Shown here piece after piece: positions 5,207 to 13,486 of a DNA stretch of 18,570 nucleotides. The notes under the pieces were generated by a model. It did not search any database, was not told where the DNA came from, and saw only the letters and a program-made list of their open reading frames with translations. Both the position numbers and the translations under genes were made by a program. Location: positions 1 through 18,570 of the forward strand of contig JBEKXU010000047.1 in the NCBI GenBank assembly GCA_049511715.1, in the 5' to 3' direction. The DNA comes from JBEKHT01 sp049511715 (GTDB taxonomy: Bacteria; Chloroflexota; Anaerolineae; Anaerolineales; RBG-16-64-43). Positions within the stretch are counted from its first letter, which is position 1. Each line of letters begins with the position of its first letter.

Positions 5207-7441
5207 ATGACGCGACTGGCTAAGTATCTGAAGCCGTTTGCCGGTTTGATCCTTCTCACGGTGGTCTTGCTGTTCATCCAGGCCAACTGCGACCTGGCGC
5301 TTCCCGACTACATGTCGCAGATCGTGAACGTGGGCATTCAGCAGCGCGGCGTAGAGAACGCCGTTCCCATGGCGATCCGTGAGAGTGAGATGCAAAAGCT
5401 CGCCCTCTTCCTGAGCCCTCAGGACCAGGCCAAGGTTCTGGACGACTACACCCTAATCGACCGGAGCTCGCCCGACTATTCGCTGTATCTGAAAACCTAC
5501 CCGGACCTGGCCAAAGAGCCGATCTACGTATTGAAGGACGTGGGCGCCGCCGAGATCAACCAGCTTGATGGGCTGATGGGCAAGTCGCTCCTGATCGTTT
5601 CCTTCATTCAGCAACTGGCCGCCAATCCCTCCCAGGCGGGGGCCGTGGGCCAAGCTCTGGGCCTTTCGAAACTTCGGCCGGGAATGGACGTCTTTGCCCT
5701 TCTTGGCCAACTTCCTGCCGCTCAGTTGTCCGAGATGACCGCCGCCATCGGCCAGAAGTTCAGCACCCTGGGGAGCAGTCTGATCGATCAGATGGCGGCT
5801 TCCTCGATTCAGGCGGAGTACACGGCCCTGGGCCTCAACACGACGGCGCTCCAAAACAACTATATCCTCCGCATCGGCGGGTTGATGCTGCTCCTGACGC
5901 TGCTTTCCGCGTCCTGCAGCGTGGCGGTCTCTTGGCTCTCCGCCCGGACCGCCGCCGGCCTGGCGCGCGACCTGCGCCGCTCCGTCTTCACCAAGGTGGA
6001 AAGTTTTTCCAGTACGGAATTTGACCGCTTCTCAACGGCCTCCCTGATTACCCGGTCCACCAACGACATCACCCAAATCCAGATGGTCGTCATCATGATC
6101 ATGCGCATGGTCTTCTATGCCCCCATCATCGGGATTGGGGGCATCATCCGTGCGCTGGGGAAGAATACTTCCATGTGGTGGATTATTGCCCTGGCGGTTG
6201 TCGTCCTGGTGAGCATGGTAATGACCCTTTTCTCCGTCGCGCTTCCCCGATTCCGGATCATCCAGAGCCTGATTGACCGCCTCAATCTGGTCATGCGCGA
6301 GAATCTGTCGGGCATGATGGTGATCCGGGCCTTCAACCGCCAGGATCTGGAACTCGACCGGTTCGACCAGGCCAACGAAAACATCACGGGCGTGATGCTC
6401 TTCGTCAACCGCCTGATGGTCATCATGATGCCGGGGATGATGCTCATTATGAACGGCGCGACCCTGCTGATCCTCTGGGTAGGCGCGCATCAAGTGGCCC
6501 TGGCTCACATGCAGGTCGGCGACATGATTGCCTTCCTGCAGTATGCGATGCTGATCGTGTTCGCCTTCCTCATGCTGTCGATGATGTTCATCTTTGTGCC
6601 CCGCGCTTCCGTATCCGCCGGCCGGATTGCCGACGTGCTGGAAACCGAGGCCGTGATCAAGGATCCCGCCACACCGCAGCGATTCCGCGAGCCTCTCCAG
6701 GGCACGATCGAGTTCCGCCAAGTATGTTTCCGCTACCCCAATGCGGAAGAAGACGTGTTGCATGACATCAGCTTTACCGCCCGGCCCGGCCATACCACAG
6801 CCTTTATCGGTTCCACCGGTTCCGGAAAGTCCACCATCGTCAACCTGATCCCGCGCTTCTACGATGTCACCGAAGGTTCCATTTTCATCGACGGGATGGA
6901 TATCCGCGAGGTCACCCAGCAGGACTTGCGTGACAAGATCGGCTACATTCCGCAACGAGGGAATCTCTTTTCCGGAACGATCGCCAGCAACCTCCTGTAT
7001 GGGGACGAAAACGCGAGCCGCGAGGAACTGGAGGAGGCCGCCAACATTGCCCAGGCCACCGAATTCATCTCGGCGCTTCCGGAGGGGCTGGATGCCCCGG
7101 TCTCGGAAGGTGGGAAGAACGTGTCGGGAGGCCAGAAGCAACGGCTCTCCCTCGCTCGTGCGCTGGTCAAGAAAGCACCCATCTACATCCTTGACGACAG
7201 CTTCTCCGCTCTGGACTTCAAGACGGATGCCGCCGTTCGGCGAGGGCTCAAGGAAAAGACGTCGTCCAGCACTTTGCTCATCGTGACTCAGCGCGTTTCC
7301 ACCATCAAGGACGCCGACCAGATCATCGTGCTGGAGGAGGGCCGGGTCGTCGGCAAAGGCAGCCACCAAGACCTGATGAGGGAGTGCGAGCCCTACCGCG
7401 AGATTGCCCTGTCGCAGCTCAGCCAGGAGGAGCTGGAATGA
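5207..7441 (+). CDS. ABC exporter half-transporter A, degenerate ATP site (heterodimeric multidrug type)
   Basis: This 744-residue protein fuses a membrane domain to an ATPase domain and should pair with the next gene product to export drugs, lipids or peptides. TM1 is near residues 13-32. An extra, mostly polar region of about 175 residues follows before TM2 (near 224), then the other membrane helices. The ATPase has Walker A GSTGSGKST (535-543), signature VSGGQ (639-643) and Walker B ending ILDD, where Asp664 replaces the catalytic Glu. Gln695 replaces the switch His (TQRVST). These two changes mark the degenerate half of asymmetric exporters such as BmrC or TM287. The signature motif itself is canonical. 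The ATG at 5207 follows AGGGG at 11 bases. The stop overlaps the next start as ATGA, so translation is coupled. Confidence 0.93.
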   Translation: MTRLAKYLKPFAGLILLTVVLLFIQANCDLALPDYMSQIVNVGIQQRGVENAVPMAIRESEMQKLALFLSPQDQAKVLDDYTLIDRSSPDYSLYLKTYPDLAKEPIYVLKDVGAAEINQLDGLMGKSLLIVSFIQQLAANPSQAGAVGQALGLSKLRPGMDVFALLGQLPAAQLSEMTAAIGQKFSTLGSSLIDQMAASSIQAEYTALGLNTTALQNNYILRIGGLMLLLTLLSASCSVAVSWLSARTAAGLARDLRRSVFTKVESFSSTEFDRFSTASLITRSTNDITQIQMVVIMIMRMVFYAPIIGIGGIIRALGKNTSMWWIIALAVVVLVSMVMTLFSVALPRFRIIQSLIDRLNLVMRENLSGMMVIRAFNRQDLELDRFDQANENITGVMLFVNRLMVIMMPGMMLIMNGATLLILWVGAHQVALAHMQVGDMIAFLQYAMLIVFAFLMLSMMFIFVPRASVSAGRIADVLETEAVIKDPATPQRFREPLQGTIEFRQVCFRYPNAEEDVLHDISFTARPGHTTAFIGSTGSGKSTIVNLIPRFYDVTEGSIFIDGMDIREVTQQDLRDKIGYIPQRGNLFSGTIASNLLYGDENASREELEEAANIAQATEFISALPEGLDAPVSEGGKNVSGGQKQRLSLARALVKKAPIYILDDSFSALDFKTDAAVRRGLKEKTSSSTLLIVTQRVSTIKDADQIIVLEEGRVVGKGSHQDLMRECEPYREIALSQLSQEELE

Positions 7442-9333
7442 CCGTGCAGGGGGGACCGGCCGGACGCGGCCCCATGAGGCGGGGCGGCCCCATGGGACAT
7501 GGCGGCCCGATGGCCATGATGCCGGGCGAGCGGGCGCGCGATTTCCGCGGGACCATGGTCCAGCTCGTTCAATACCTGGGCGCCTTCCGGACGCTGATCG
7601 TGATCGTGCTGGTTTTCGCCGCCGGCTCCACGGCCTTTACCATCGTCGGGCCCACGATCCTGGGAGAGGCGACTACCAAGCTGTTTGCCGGCGTGCTCAG
7701 CCAAATCGCCGGAACCGGCTCAATCGACTTCGGGTACATCGGCCGGATTCTGCTGATCGCCCTCGGCCTGTACCTCATCTCGGCGCTGTTCGGCTACCTC
7801 CAGGGCTGGATCATGTCCGGGGTGGCTGTGCGCGTCACCTACCAATTCCGCAAAGACATCTCCGAGAAGGTCAACCGGATGCCGCTCCGCTACTTCGACG
7901 GAACGAGCTACGGCGAGGTGCTTTCCCGCCTCACCAACGATGTCGACACGGTGAGCCAGACCCTGAACCAGAGCCTCACGCAGATTATCACCTCGGTTGC
8001 GACCGTGGTCGGGGTGGTGGTGATGATGTTCACCATCAACTGGCTGATGACCCTCGTGACCCTCTGCATCGTCCCGCTTTCGCTGGTTCTGGTGGGCTGG
8101 GTGGTCCGGCGGTCGCAGAAATACTTCATGCAGCAGCAGGACTACCTGGGCCATGTCAACGGCCATATCGAGGAGATGTACGGCGGCCACATGGTCGTGA
8201 AAGCGTTCAACGGCGAAGCGAAAAGCGTGCAGCGCTTTGACGAGTACAACAATACGCTGTATTCCTCCGCCTGGAAATCCCAGTTCCTGTCCGGGATGAT
8301 TATGCCCCTCACGAACTTCATCGGAAACCTGGGGTACGTGGCCGTGGTCCTCCTGGGAGGCTGGCTGGCCATCCGCAGTGCAATCACCGTGGGCGATATC
8401 CAGGCGTTCATCCAGTACGTTCGCTCTTTTACCCAGCCGATCATGCAGCTGGCCAATATCTCCAACATCCTTCAGCAGACAGCCGCCGCCGCCGAGCGCG
8501 TCTTCGAATTCCTCAACGAGGAGGAGGAGATCCCGGAGACCGAAAACCCTGTCCGGCCAACGGCCGTAGAAGGGCGGGTCGAATTCCAGCACGTGCACTT
8601 CGGGTACAGCCCGGAGAAGATCATCATCCACGACTTCTCGGCGCTTGTCCTCCCGGGGCAGAAAGTCGCCCTGGTCGGGCCGACGGGAGCCGGCAAGACC
8701 ACCATGGTCAAACTGCTCATGCGCTTCTATGACGTGAGCCAGGGAGCCATCTTGGTGGATGGGCACGACATCCGCGACTTCACTCGCCGTGACCTGCGCA
8801 CGATGTTCGCGATGGTTTTGCAGGACGCGTGGGTCTTCAACGGCACGATCATGGAAAACATCCGCTACGGCCGGCCCGGGGCAACCGACGCTGAGGTCAT
8901 CACCGCGGCCAAGGCCGCCCGCGTCGACCACTTTGTGCGCACGCTGCCCAAAGGCTACCAGATGGTCCTCAACGAGGAGGCGTCCAATGTCTCGCAGGGC
9001 CAGATGCAGCTGCTGACGATCGCGCGTGCAATTCTGGCCGACCCCAAGATCCTCATCCTGGACGAGGCCACCAGCTCGGTCGACACGCGCACCGAGGTTC
9101 TGATTCAGGAGGCCATGGACCACCTGATGAAGGGCCGCACGAGCTTCATCATCGCGCACCGCCTGTCGACGATCCGAAACGCCGATTGGATCCTGGTTAT
9201 GAGGGATGGCGACATCGTGGAGCAGGGCCGCCACGAGGAGCTCCTAGCCCGCGGGGGCTTCTACGCTGAGATGTATAACAGCCAGTTTGAGGCCAGCGAA
9301 TTGCAACCGGCTCTGGCCACTTTGCCGACCTGA
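7438..9333 (+). CDS. ABC exporter half-transporter B, canonical ATP site (partner of A)
   Basis: This 631-residue half-transporter begins with a Gly/Met/Arg-rich tail (about residues 4-35), then six membrane helices and an ATPase domain. Walker A is GPTGAGKTT (414-422), Walker B ends with Asp542-Glu543, and the switch His574 sits in AHRLST, all canonical. The signature is VSQGQ (518-522) instead of LSGGQ. In heterodimeric exporters the degenerate site is built from one subunit's Walker motifs and the partner's signature, so VSQGQ here matches the degenerate Walker B of subunit A. The start is the ATG at 7438, which overlaps the previous stop by four bases and has AGGAGGAG 5-7 bases upstream. 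An upstream in-frame start at 7384 would lie inside the preceding gene and lacks support. No terminator was seen just downstream. Confidence 0.93.
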   Translation: MTVQGGPAGRGPMRRGGPMGHGGPMAMMPGERARDFRGTMVQLVQYLGAFRTLIVIVLVFAAGSTAFTIVGPTILGEATTKLFAGVLSQIAGTGSIDFGYIGRILLIALGLYLISALFGYLQGWIMSGVAVRVTYQFRKDISEKVNRMPLRYFDGTSYGEVLSRLTNDVDTVSQTLNQSLTQIITSVATVVGVVVMMFTINWLMTLVTLCIVPLSLVLVGWVVRRSQKYFMQQQDYLGHVNGHIEEMYGGHMVVKAFNGEAKSVQRFDEYNNTLYSSAWKSQFLSGMIMPLTNFIGNLGYVAVVLLGGWLAIRSAITVGDIQAFIQYVRSFTQPIMQLANISNILQQTAAAAERVFEFLNEEEEIPETENPVRPTAVEGRVEFQHVHFGYSPEKIIIHDFSALVLPGQKVALVGPTGAGKTTMVKLLMRFYDVSQGAILVDGHDIRDFTRRDLRTMFAMVLQDAWVFNGTIMENIRYGRPGATDAEVITAAKAARVDHFVRTLPKGYQMVLNEEASNVSQGQMQLLTIARAILADPKILILDEATSSVDTRTEVLIQEAMDHLMKGRTSFIIAHRLSTIRNADWILVMRDGDIVEQGRHEELLARGGFYAEMYNSQFEASELQPALATLPT

Positions 9334-9960
9334 TCCGGGCGCTTCCGCCAGTGTCGGCACCACGAAGCTCGAGGCCGGTCCCGTAGATTCCTGCGGAGCA
9401 AAGCGCGCGAGCGCCTTCGTTCCCCATTCCCCAGGGCTTCTGGCATGTCTCTCTTCGCCCCGAAGTCACCCCTCTTCCGCGCGACGCCAGGGCCCACAAA
9501 GAGGTTCTCATCACTCGCCCAGGCGAGGCCCGGGTTCGCCTTGGCCTCGGACTTCGCGGTTCCCCAACGAACAGCCGTCCGGCTCTATCTTCTGCGTGCC
9601 CAAGGGCTCAGCGGGGTGGGGTCATGGCCCCGCAAGCCGGGTCGTCTTTGGGCAAAGCCGAGCGCCATTCGTCCTTCTCAGGACGGCGAGCCGAAGCCCG
9701 GTTCCGCCGCAGGCGACCGCCTCCGCCGCCACTGCGGATCGCGCCAGGTTTCGCGCGAGCAGGGTTTGGCCCGGCCCCGCCCCGAACAGGCGGGAGCCTC
9801 GTGAGAAGTTAGGAGGCGACTTGCCGGAGGGAAGAGGTCGGCGGGGATGCGTTCAGCATGGCGGCCACACCAAGCCATCACAAGTATTTTGGCGAAGAGT
9901 ACCGCCAGGGGTCATGGCCTTCCGCGTTTGTGATTAACCCCCAGGCAGAAAAGCCACAAG
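9334..9960. other. Spacer after the exporter operon, no convincing gene
   Basis: These 627 bp contain only Pro/Arg/Ser/Ala-rich open frames on both strands, without ribosome sites or family features. One short hairpin is visible: CGTCCT (9670-9675) with AGGACG (9680-9685) around TCTC. It lacks a U-run. No promoter, tRNA or repeat was recognised. Confidence 0.4.
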
Positions 9961-9961
9961 A

Positions 9962-9967
9962 TATAAT
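9962..9967 (+). promoter_or_regulatory. Possible -10 box for the YegP-like gene
   Basis: A perfect TATAAT lies 47 bases before the GTG start at 10015. No acceptable -35 hexamer is present 16-18 bp upstream, so the assignment is weak. Confidence 0.3.
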
Positions 9968-10014
9968 GGCGTCGGTTGGCCGGTTCCCGATATTGTTGAA
10001 AAAGGACGGCACGA

Positions 10015-10338
10015 GTGCCCGCCACGTTCCTGATCAGCAAGTCCTCCGATCAAGAGTATTCCTTCGTGCTCAGAGCAGAGAATAACGAGACGATCCTGAC
10101 CAGTCAAAAGTACCGCACCAAGGCGGGCGCGCAAGGCGGGATCCAATCCGTCCGCGATTACTGCGCCGATGAGTCACGCTATGAGCACAGGCTGGCGCCC
10201 GATGGGGGCCACTTCTTTATCCTCAAGACGGCGCGCGGGGAACCGATCGCCCAAAGCAAGAACTACCCGTACCTAGACGCCTTGGACCGAGCCATCGCTA
10301 CGATCAAGCGCGTCGCTCGACGAGCCGTGGTGGTGTAG
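10015..10338 (+). CDS. YegP/DUF1508 (UPF0339) double-repeat protein
   Basis: This 107-residue protein consists of two copies of the DUF1508 unit. The first is F-V-L-R-A-x-N-x-E-x-I-L-x-S-Q-x-Y (about 17-33) followed by a G-x-Q-x-x-I-x-S-V-R helix; the second is F-I-L-K-x-x-x-G-E-x-I-A-x-S-x-x-Y (68-84) followed by a short helix. Two tandem units of this length match E. coli YegP. The biochemical role of the family is not established; it is often linked to stress conditions. The start is a GTG at 10015 with AAAGGA about 9 bases upstream. Both neighbours are more than 300 bp away, so it is probably a single-gene unit. Confidence 0.88.
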   Translation: MPATFLISKSSDQEYSFVLRAENNETILTSQKYRTKAGAQGGIQSVRDYCADESRYEHRLAPDGGHFFILKTARGEPIAQSKNYPYLDALDRAIATIKRVARRAVVV

Positions 10339-10649
10339 GCTCTCTAGCCTGGGTTCCTGGTTATTGACCCTGGTTCGTCCAGCAGGGTGGCCACATCGAG
10401 AGTTCATTCGGCCAGGATGAAAAGGCGCGCCCAAGTCGCGTGAGAGATGGGATCCTCCACCTGGGGGAGGAACGGGCCCCCGCGGTTGTTCCCACCTTCA
10501 CGCTGTGCTGCCGTAAGGCCCGCGAGATGCGTGTTCCGCAGGCCCTCCCCGGCCTGTGTCCTGCCGGGCCGCCCTTTTCGTCATCCGCTGCCCTGCTCCG
10601 CGGTCGAAATAGGCAGGTTCCGCCAAGCGATTGGTTTCGGATTGTCGGA
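10339..10649. other. Spacer before the exoribonuclease gene, no gene seen
   Basis: These 311 bp hold no credible coding frame. An inverted repeat TCCTCC (10453-10458) / GGAGGA (10466-10471) with a 7-base loop is the only structure noted. No U-run terminator was found for the YegP-like gene. Confidence 0.35.
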
Positions 10650-10655
10650 TACAAT
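10650..10655 (+). promoter_or_regulatory. Possible -10 box giving a leaderless mRNA
   Basis: TACAAT ends only 8 bases before the ATG at 10664, so transcription starting about 7 bases downstream would begin almost at the start codon. The gene also lacks any purine-rich ribosome site in the AATTAAATGCC stretch upstream. No good -35 box was seen. Confidence 0.35.
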
Positions 10656-10663
10656 TAAATGCC

Positions 10664-12145
10664 ATGAATACTCAACGGAAACCGCACCGTGACCTTCTCC
10701 GGCGCATCGCCCGGCGGGCGATGCTGGCTCGCGGCCTGGAGCCCGACTTCTCGGCCGCAGCCCTCGCCCAACTGGACAAGATTTCCTCAGCCGCTTCCCC
10801 GGACCACGAGCCGGTTCGCGACCTGTTGGACCTTCTGTGGGCTTCCATCGACAACGATGACTCCCTCGACCTGGATCAGCTGACCGTGGCGCAGCCCCAG
10901 CCGGGGGGGCTCACAAAAATTCTGGTGGCCGTCGCGAACGTAGATGCCCTTGTGACCCAGGGGTCTGCGCTGGACCAGCACGCTCACCACAATACGACTT
11001 CCGTCTACACGGCTGCCGAGATCTTCCCCATGCTTCCCGAGAAGCTCTCCACCGATCTCACCTCCCTGAAGATGGACGCCAGACGGCTTTCCATCGTTGT
11101 TGAAATGCGGATCGCCGAGGATGGCTCCATACAGGACTCGGACATTTACCCGGCCCGGGTGAGAAACCATGCCAAGCTGGCTTACAACAGCGTGTCGGCC
11201 TGGCTGGAAGGCACCGGGCCGGTCCCCGAGGCGGTCGCGACCGTTCCGGGATTGGCGGAGAACCTGCGCCTCCAGGACAAGGTGGCTCAAAAGCTGAAGG
11301 ATGCGCGTCATGTTCACGGGGCGCTGACCCTGGAGACGGTGGAGGCCAGACCCAGATTCGACAGGGATGAGATCTGCGACCTCGAAGTGGAAGCGCAGAA
11401 CCGTGCCACGGCCATCATCGAGGACTTCATGATCGCGGCCAACGGAGTCACCGCGCGCTTTCTCGCCACCAAAGGATTCCCCTCGATTCGGCGCGTAGTG
11501 CGCACCCCGAAACGCTGGGACCGGATTGTCGAGATCGCCGCCGAACACCGGTTCGGGCTTCCTCCAGAACCGGACTCCAAGGCGCTGGAGGAGTTCCTGG
11601 TGAAGGAGAAAGCGGCCGATCCGGTCCGCTTCCCCGACCTGTCCCTTCTGGTGATCAAACTCATGGGGCCGGGCGAGTACGTTGCCGAGCAACCCGGAGA
11701 AGTCGCCCCGGGACATTTCGGTCTGGCGGTTCAGGACTATACCCACTCCACGGCCCCCAACCGCCGCTATCCAGACTTGATCACCCAACGGCTGCTGAAG
11801 GCAGCGCTGCGGAAGGCCGCTGCGCCCTACAGCTACGACGAGCTGGAGAGCCTGGCTGTGCATTGCACCGATGAGGAAGACGCCGCCAAGAAGGTCGAGC
11901 GGCAGGTTGCCAAGTCCGCGGCCGCGCTCCTGCTCGAGTCGAGAATCGGAGAGAAATTCGAATCCATTGTGACCGGCGCCTCACCGAAAGGCACCTGGGT
12001 CCGGCTCTTGAGCATTCCGGTCGAAGGAAAACTGGTCCAGGGGTTCGAAGGGGTCGACGTCGGCCACCGGATTCGCGTGGAGCTGGTTGCCGTCGATGTC
12101 GAGCAGGGGTACATCGATTTCAAAAGGACGGGCGCCGGGCCATGA
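10664..12145 (+). CDS. RNase II/R-family exoribonuclease (RNB domain plus S1-like tail)
   Basis: This 493-residue protein should degrade RNA from 3' to 5' in the cytoplasm. The RNB metal motif is SIDNDDSLDLDQL: Asp63, Asp69 and Asp71 align with E. coli RNase II Asp201, Asp207 and Asp209, while Gln72 stands where Asp210 is expected. The second hallmark, TAPNRRYPDL (363-372), carries the catalytic Arg region. The last 70 or so residues look like an S1 RNA-binding domain. Only about 60 residues precede the motif, so the two N-terminal cold-shock domains of E. coli RNase II (644 residues) are absent; shorter forms are known in Deinococcus. ATG at 10664 is chosen over a TTG 11 codons upstream because the protein-like sequence begins there. 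It is followed 47 bp later by a GTPase gene. Confidence 0.9.
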   Translation: MNTQRKPHRDLLRRIARRAMLARGLEPDFSAAALAQLDKISSAASPDHEPVRDLLDLLWASIDNDDSLDLDQLTVAQPQPGGLTKILVAVANVDALVTQGSALDQHAHHNTTSVYTAAEIFPMLPEKLSTDLTSLKMDARRLSIVVEMRIAEDGSIQDSDIYPARVRNHAKLAYNSVSAWLEGTGPVPEAVATVPGLAENLRLQDKVAQKLKDARHVHGALTLETVEARPRFDRDEICDLEVEAQNRATAIIEDFMIAANGVTARFLATKGFPSIRRVVRTPKRWDRIVEIAAEHRFGLPPEPDSKALEEFLVKEKAADPVRFPDLSLLVIKLMGPGEYVAEQPGEVAPGHFGLAVQDYTHSTAPNRRYPDLITQRLLKAALRKAAAPYSYDELESLAVHCTDEEDAAKKVERQVAKSAAALLLESRIGEKFESIVTGASPKGTWVRLLSIPVEGKLVQGFEGVDVGHRIRVELVAVDVEQGYIDFKRTGAGP

Positions 12146-12192
12146 AGCCCCAAAGCCGATTCGTTGTGGCCAAGGTCCCGAACAGGTAAAAC

Positions 12193-13440
12193 GTGTCCAC
12201 CTTCGACGATTTCCTCAACCATTTTCCAGCGGATGTCCAGAACTCGATCCGACTCGTCTGGGATACCCTGGGGCCCAATGAGAAGACCAGCTTCCTCGCG
12301 CTCATCGCCTCTTTTCCGTTGGACACCCGCCTCGTCAAAGGCCTGATCCAGATGTCCACAGCGCAGGTCCGGCAGACTTTCGGCCGGAAACACAATGTGG
12401 CGATTATCGGGCCGGCGAATGTGGGTAAGTCCACCCTTTACAACCAGATGCTGCACAGCAAGCAGGATCTGGCGGCCGTCGGCCCTTTGCCCGGCACCAC
12501 ACGTCAAACGCAACAGGCCGATGCTGGGCTGTTCAACGTGGTGGACACCCCCGGCGCTGATGCCGTTGGAGAGCAGGGCGAGCGTGAACGCGGCCTAGCG
12601 CTTTCCGCGGCCGCGCAGGCGGATTTCCTCGTCCTGGTCTTCGATGCCGTGCAGGGAATCAAGCGAAGCGAGCTGGAGCTATTCCGCGACTTGGCCAACC
12701 TCAAGAAGCCCTTCCTGGTGGCTCTGAACAAGACCGATCTCGTCAGCCGGAAGGACTTGGACAGCGTCATCGCCCAAAGCGCGACCCACCTGGGCCTAAA
12801 GCCCCAGCAGGTCATCCCGATCGTGGCCAAGGAGGGCAAGAACTTGTCCCGCCTGTTGCTGGCGATCGCGGCGACGGAGCCCGCCATGATTGCGGCCCTG
12901 GGGCAAGCGCTGCCAGAATACCGCTGGCAGCTTGCCTGGCGTTCGATCGTCAGCGCCGCGTCTATTTCCGCCGTCATTGCCCTGGCCCCGCTGCCGGTGA
13001 TCGACTTCATCCCGCTGGTGATCACCCAGTCGGTCATGGTGCTGGGCATCGCCCGCATCTACAATTACCGTCTGACCCCGCAGCGGGCCACCGAACTGGT
13101 TACCACCTTCGGGATGGCGTTCCTGGCGCGCACCATCTTCCAGCAACTGAGCGAATTGGAAGGGATTGCGGGGTGGCTGCTGTCGGCCGCCATCGCCTCC
13201 TCAACCACCGTGGTCATGGGCTACGCCGCCATCATCTGGTTCGAGAGGGGTCAGAAACTTACGCCTGAGACGCTCAAGAAATTGACCCAGAACATGACCG
13301 CCTATATGTTGGAGATCGTCAAGGGCCTGGGCAAGCACAAGCCCAGCCGGAAAGAGCTCGAAGCCCGCATTGCCAGCTCGCTGGGCGAATCGCCTCTCGC
13401 GGAGAGCCGGAAAGCATTGGACAAGGAAGCCGAACTGTAG
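12193..13440 (+). CDS. Era-like GTPase with C-terminal DUF697-type membrane domain
   Basis: This 415-residue protein has a complete G domain: G1 GPANVGKST (73-81), G2 PGTT (100-103), G3 DTPG (118-121) and G4 NKTD (179-182), with a G5-like VAK near 211-213. A helical region of about 65 residues precedes it. After it come hydrophobic stretches at about 251-290 (with LPVIDFIPLV) and 320-347, which resemble the DUF697/YcjF-type membrane domain, then a charged tail. It is probably a membrane-bound regulatory GTPase; its partner is unknown. The start is GTG at 12193, the first possible start after an in-frame TAA at 12187-12189, with AGGT just upstream. It lies 47 bp after the RNB exoribonuclease and is likely co-transcribed with it. 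Confidence 0.87.
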   Translation: MSTFDDFLNHFPADVQNSIRLVWDTLGPNEKTSFLALIASFPLDTRLVKGLIQMSTAQVRQTFGRKHNVAIIGPANVGKSTLYNQMLHSKQDLAAVGPLPGTTRQTQQADAGLFNVVDTPGADAVGEQGERERGLALSAAAQADFLVLVFDAVQGIKRSELELFRDLANLKKPFLVALNKTDLVSRKDLDSVIAQSATHLGLKPQQVIPIVAKEGKNLSRLLLAIAATEPAMIAALGQALPEYRWQLAWRSIVSAASISAVIALAPLPVIDFIPLVITQSVMVLGIARIYNYRLTPQRATELVTTFGMAFLARTIFQQLSELEGIAGWLLSAAIASSTTVVMGYAAIIWFERGQKLTPETLKKLTQNMTAYMLEIVKGLGKHKPSRKELEARIASSLGESPLAESRKALDKEAEL

Positions 13441-13486
13441 GCTGATCCTCAGAACTTGGCATGAGTCTGCAAGAGCGGGGATCAGC
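13441..13486 (+). other. Inverted repeat directly after the GTPase stop codon
   Basis: GCTGATCC (13441-13448) begins at the first base after TAG and pairs exactly with GGATCAGC (13479-13486). One more G-U and one C-G pair extend the stem to 10. The loop is about 26 bases and no U-run follows, so it could be a 3'-end stabilising structure rather than an intrinsic terminator. Confidence 0.4.

Noticed and set aside
5038..5223. 61-codon frame overlapping the marR stop and the ABC start
   Set aside because: It overlaps both neighbours by ATGA-like contacts, but has no ribosome site and an Arg/Trp/Pro-rich composition.
6032..7369. 445-codon minus-strand open frame inside exporter subunit A
   Set aside because: Antisense shadow with the same composition bias; the plus strand carries all ABC motifs.
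7720..9234. 504-codon minus-strand open frame inside exporter subunit B
   Set aside because: It is a His/Asp/Val-rich shadow of the well-supported ABC gene; no motif or ribosome site.
10787..11863. 358-codon minus-strand open frame inside the RNB gene
   Set aside because: Shadow of the exoribonuclease, which has clear catalytic motifs on the plus strand.
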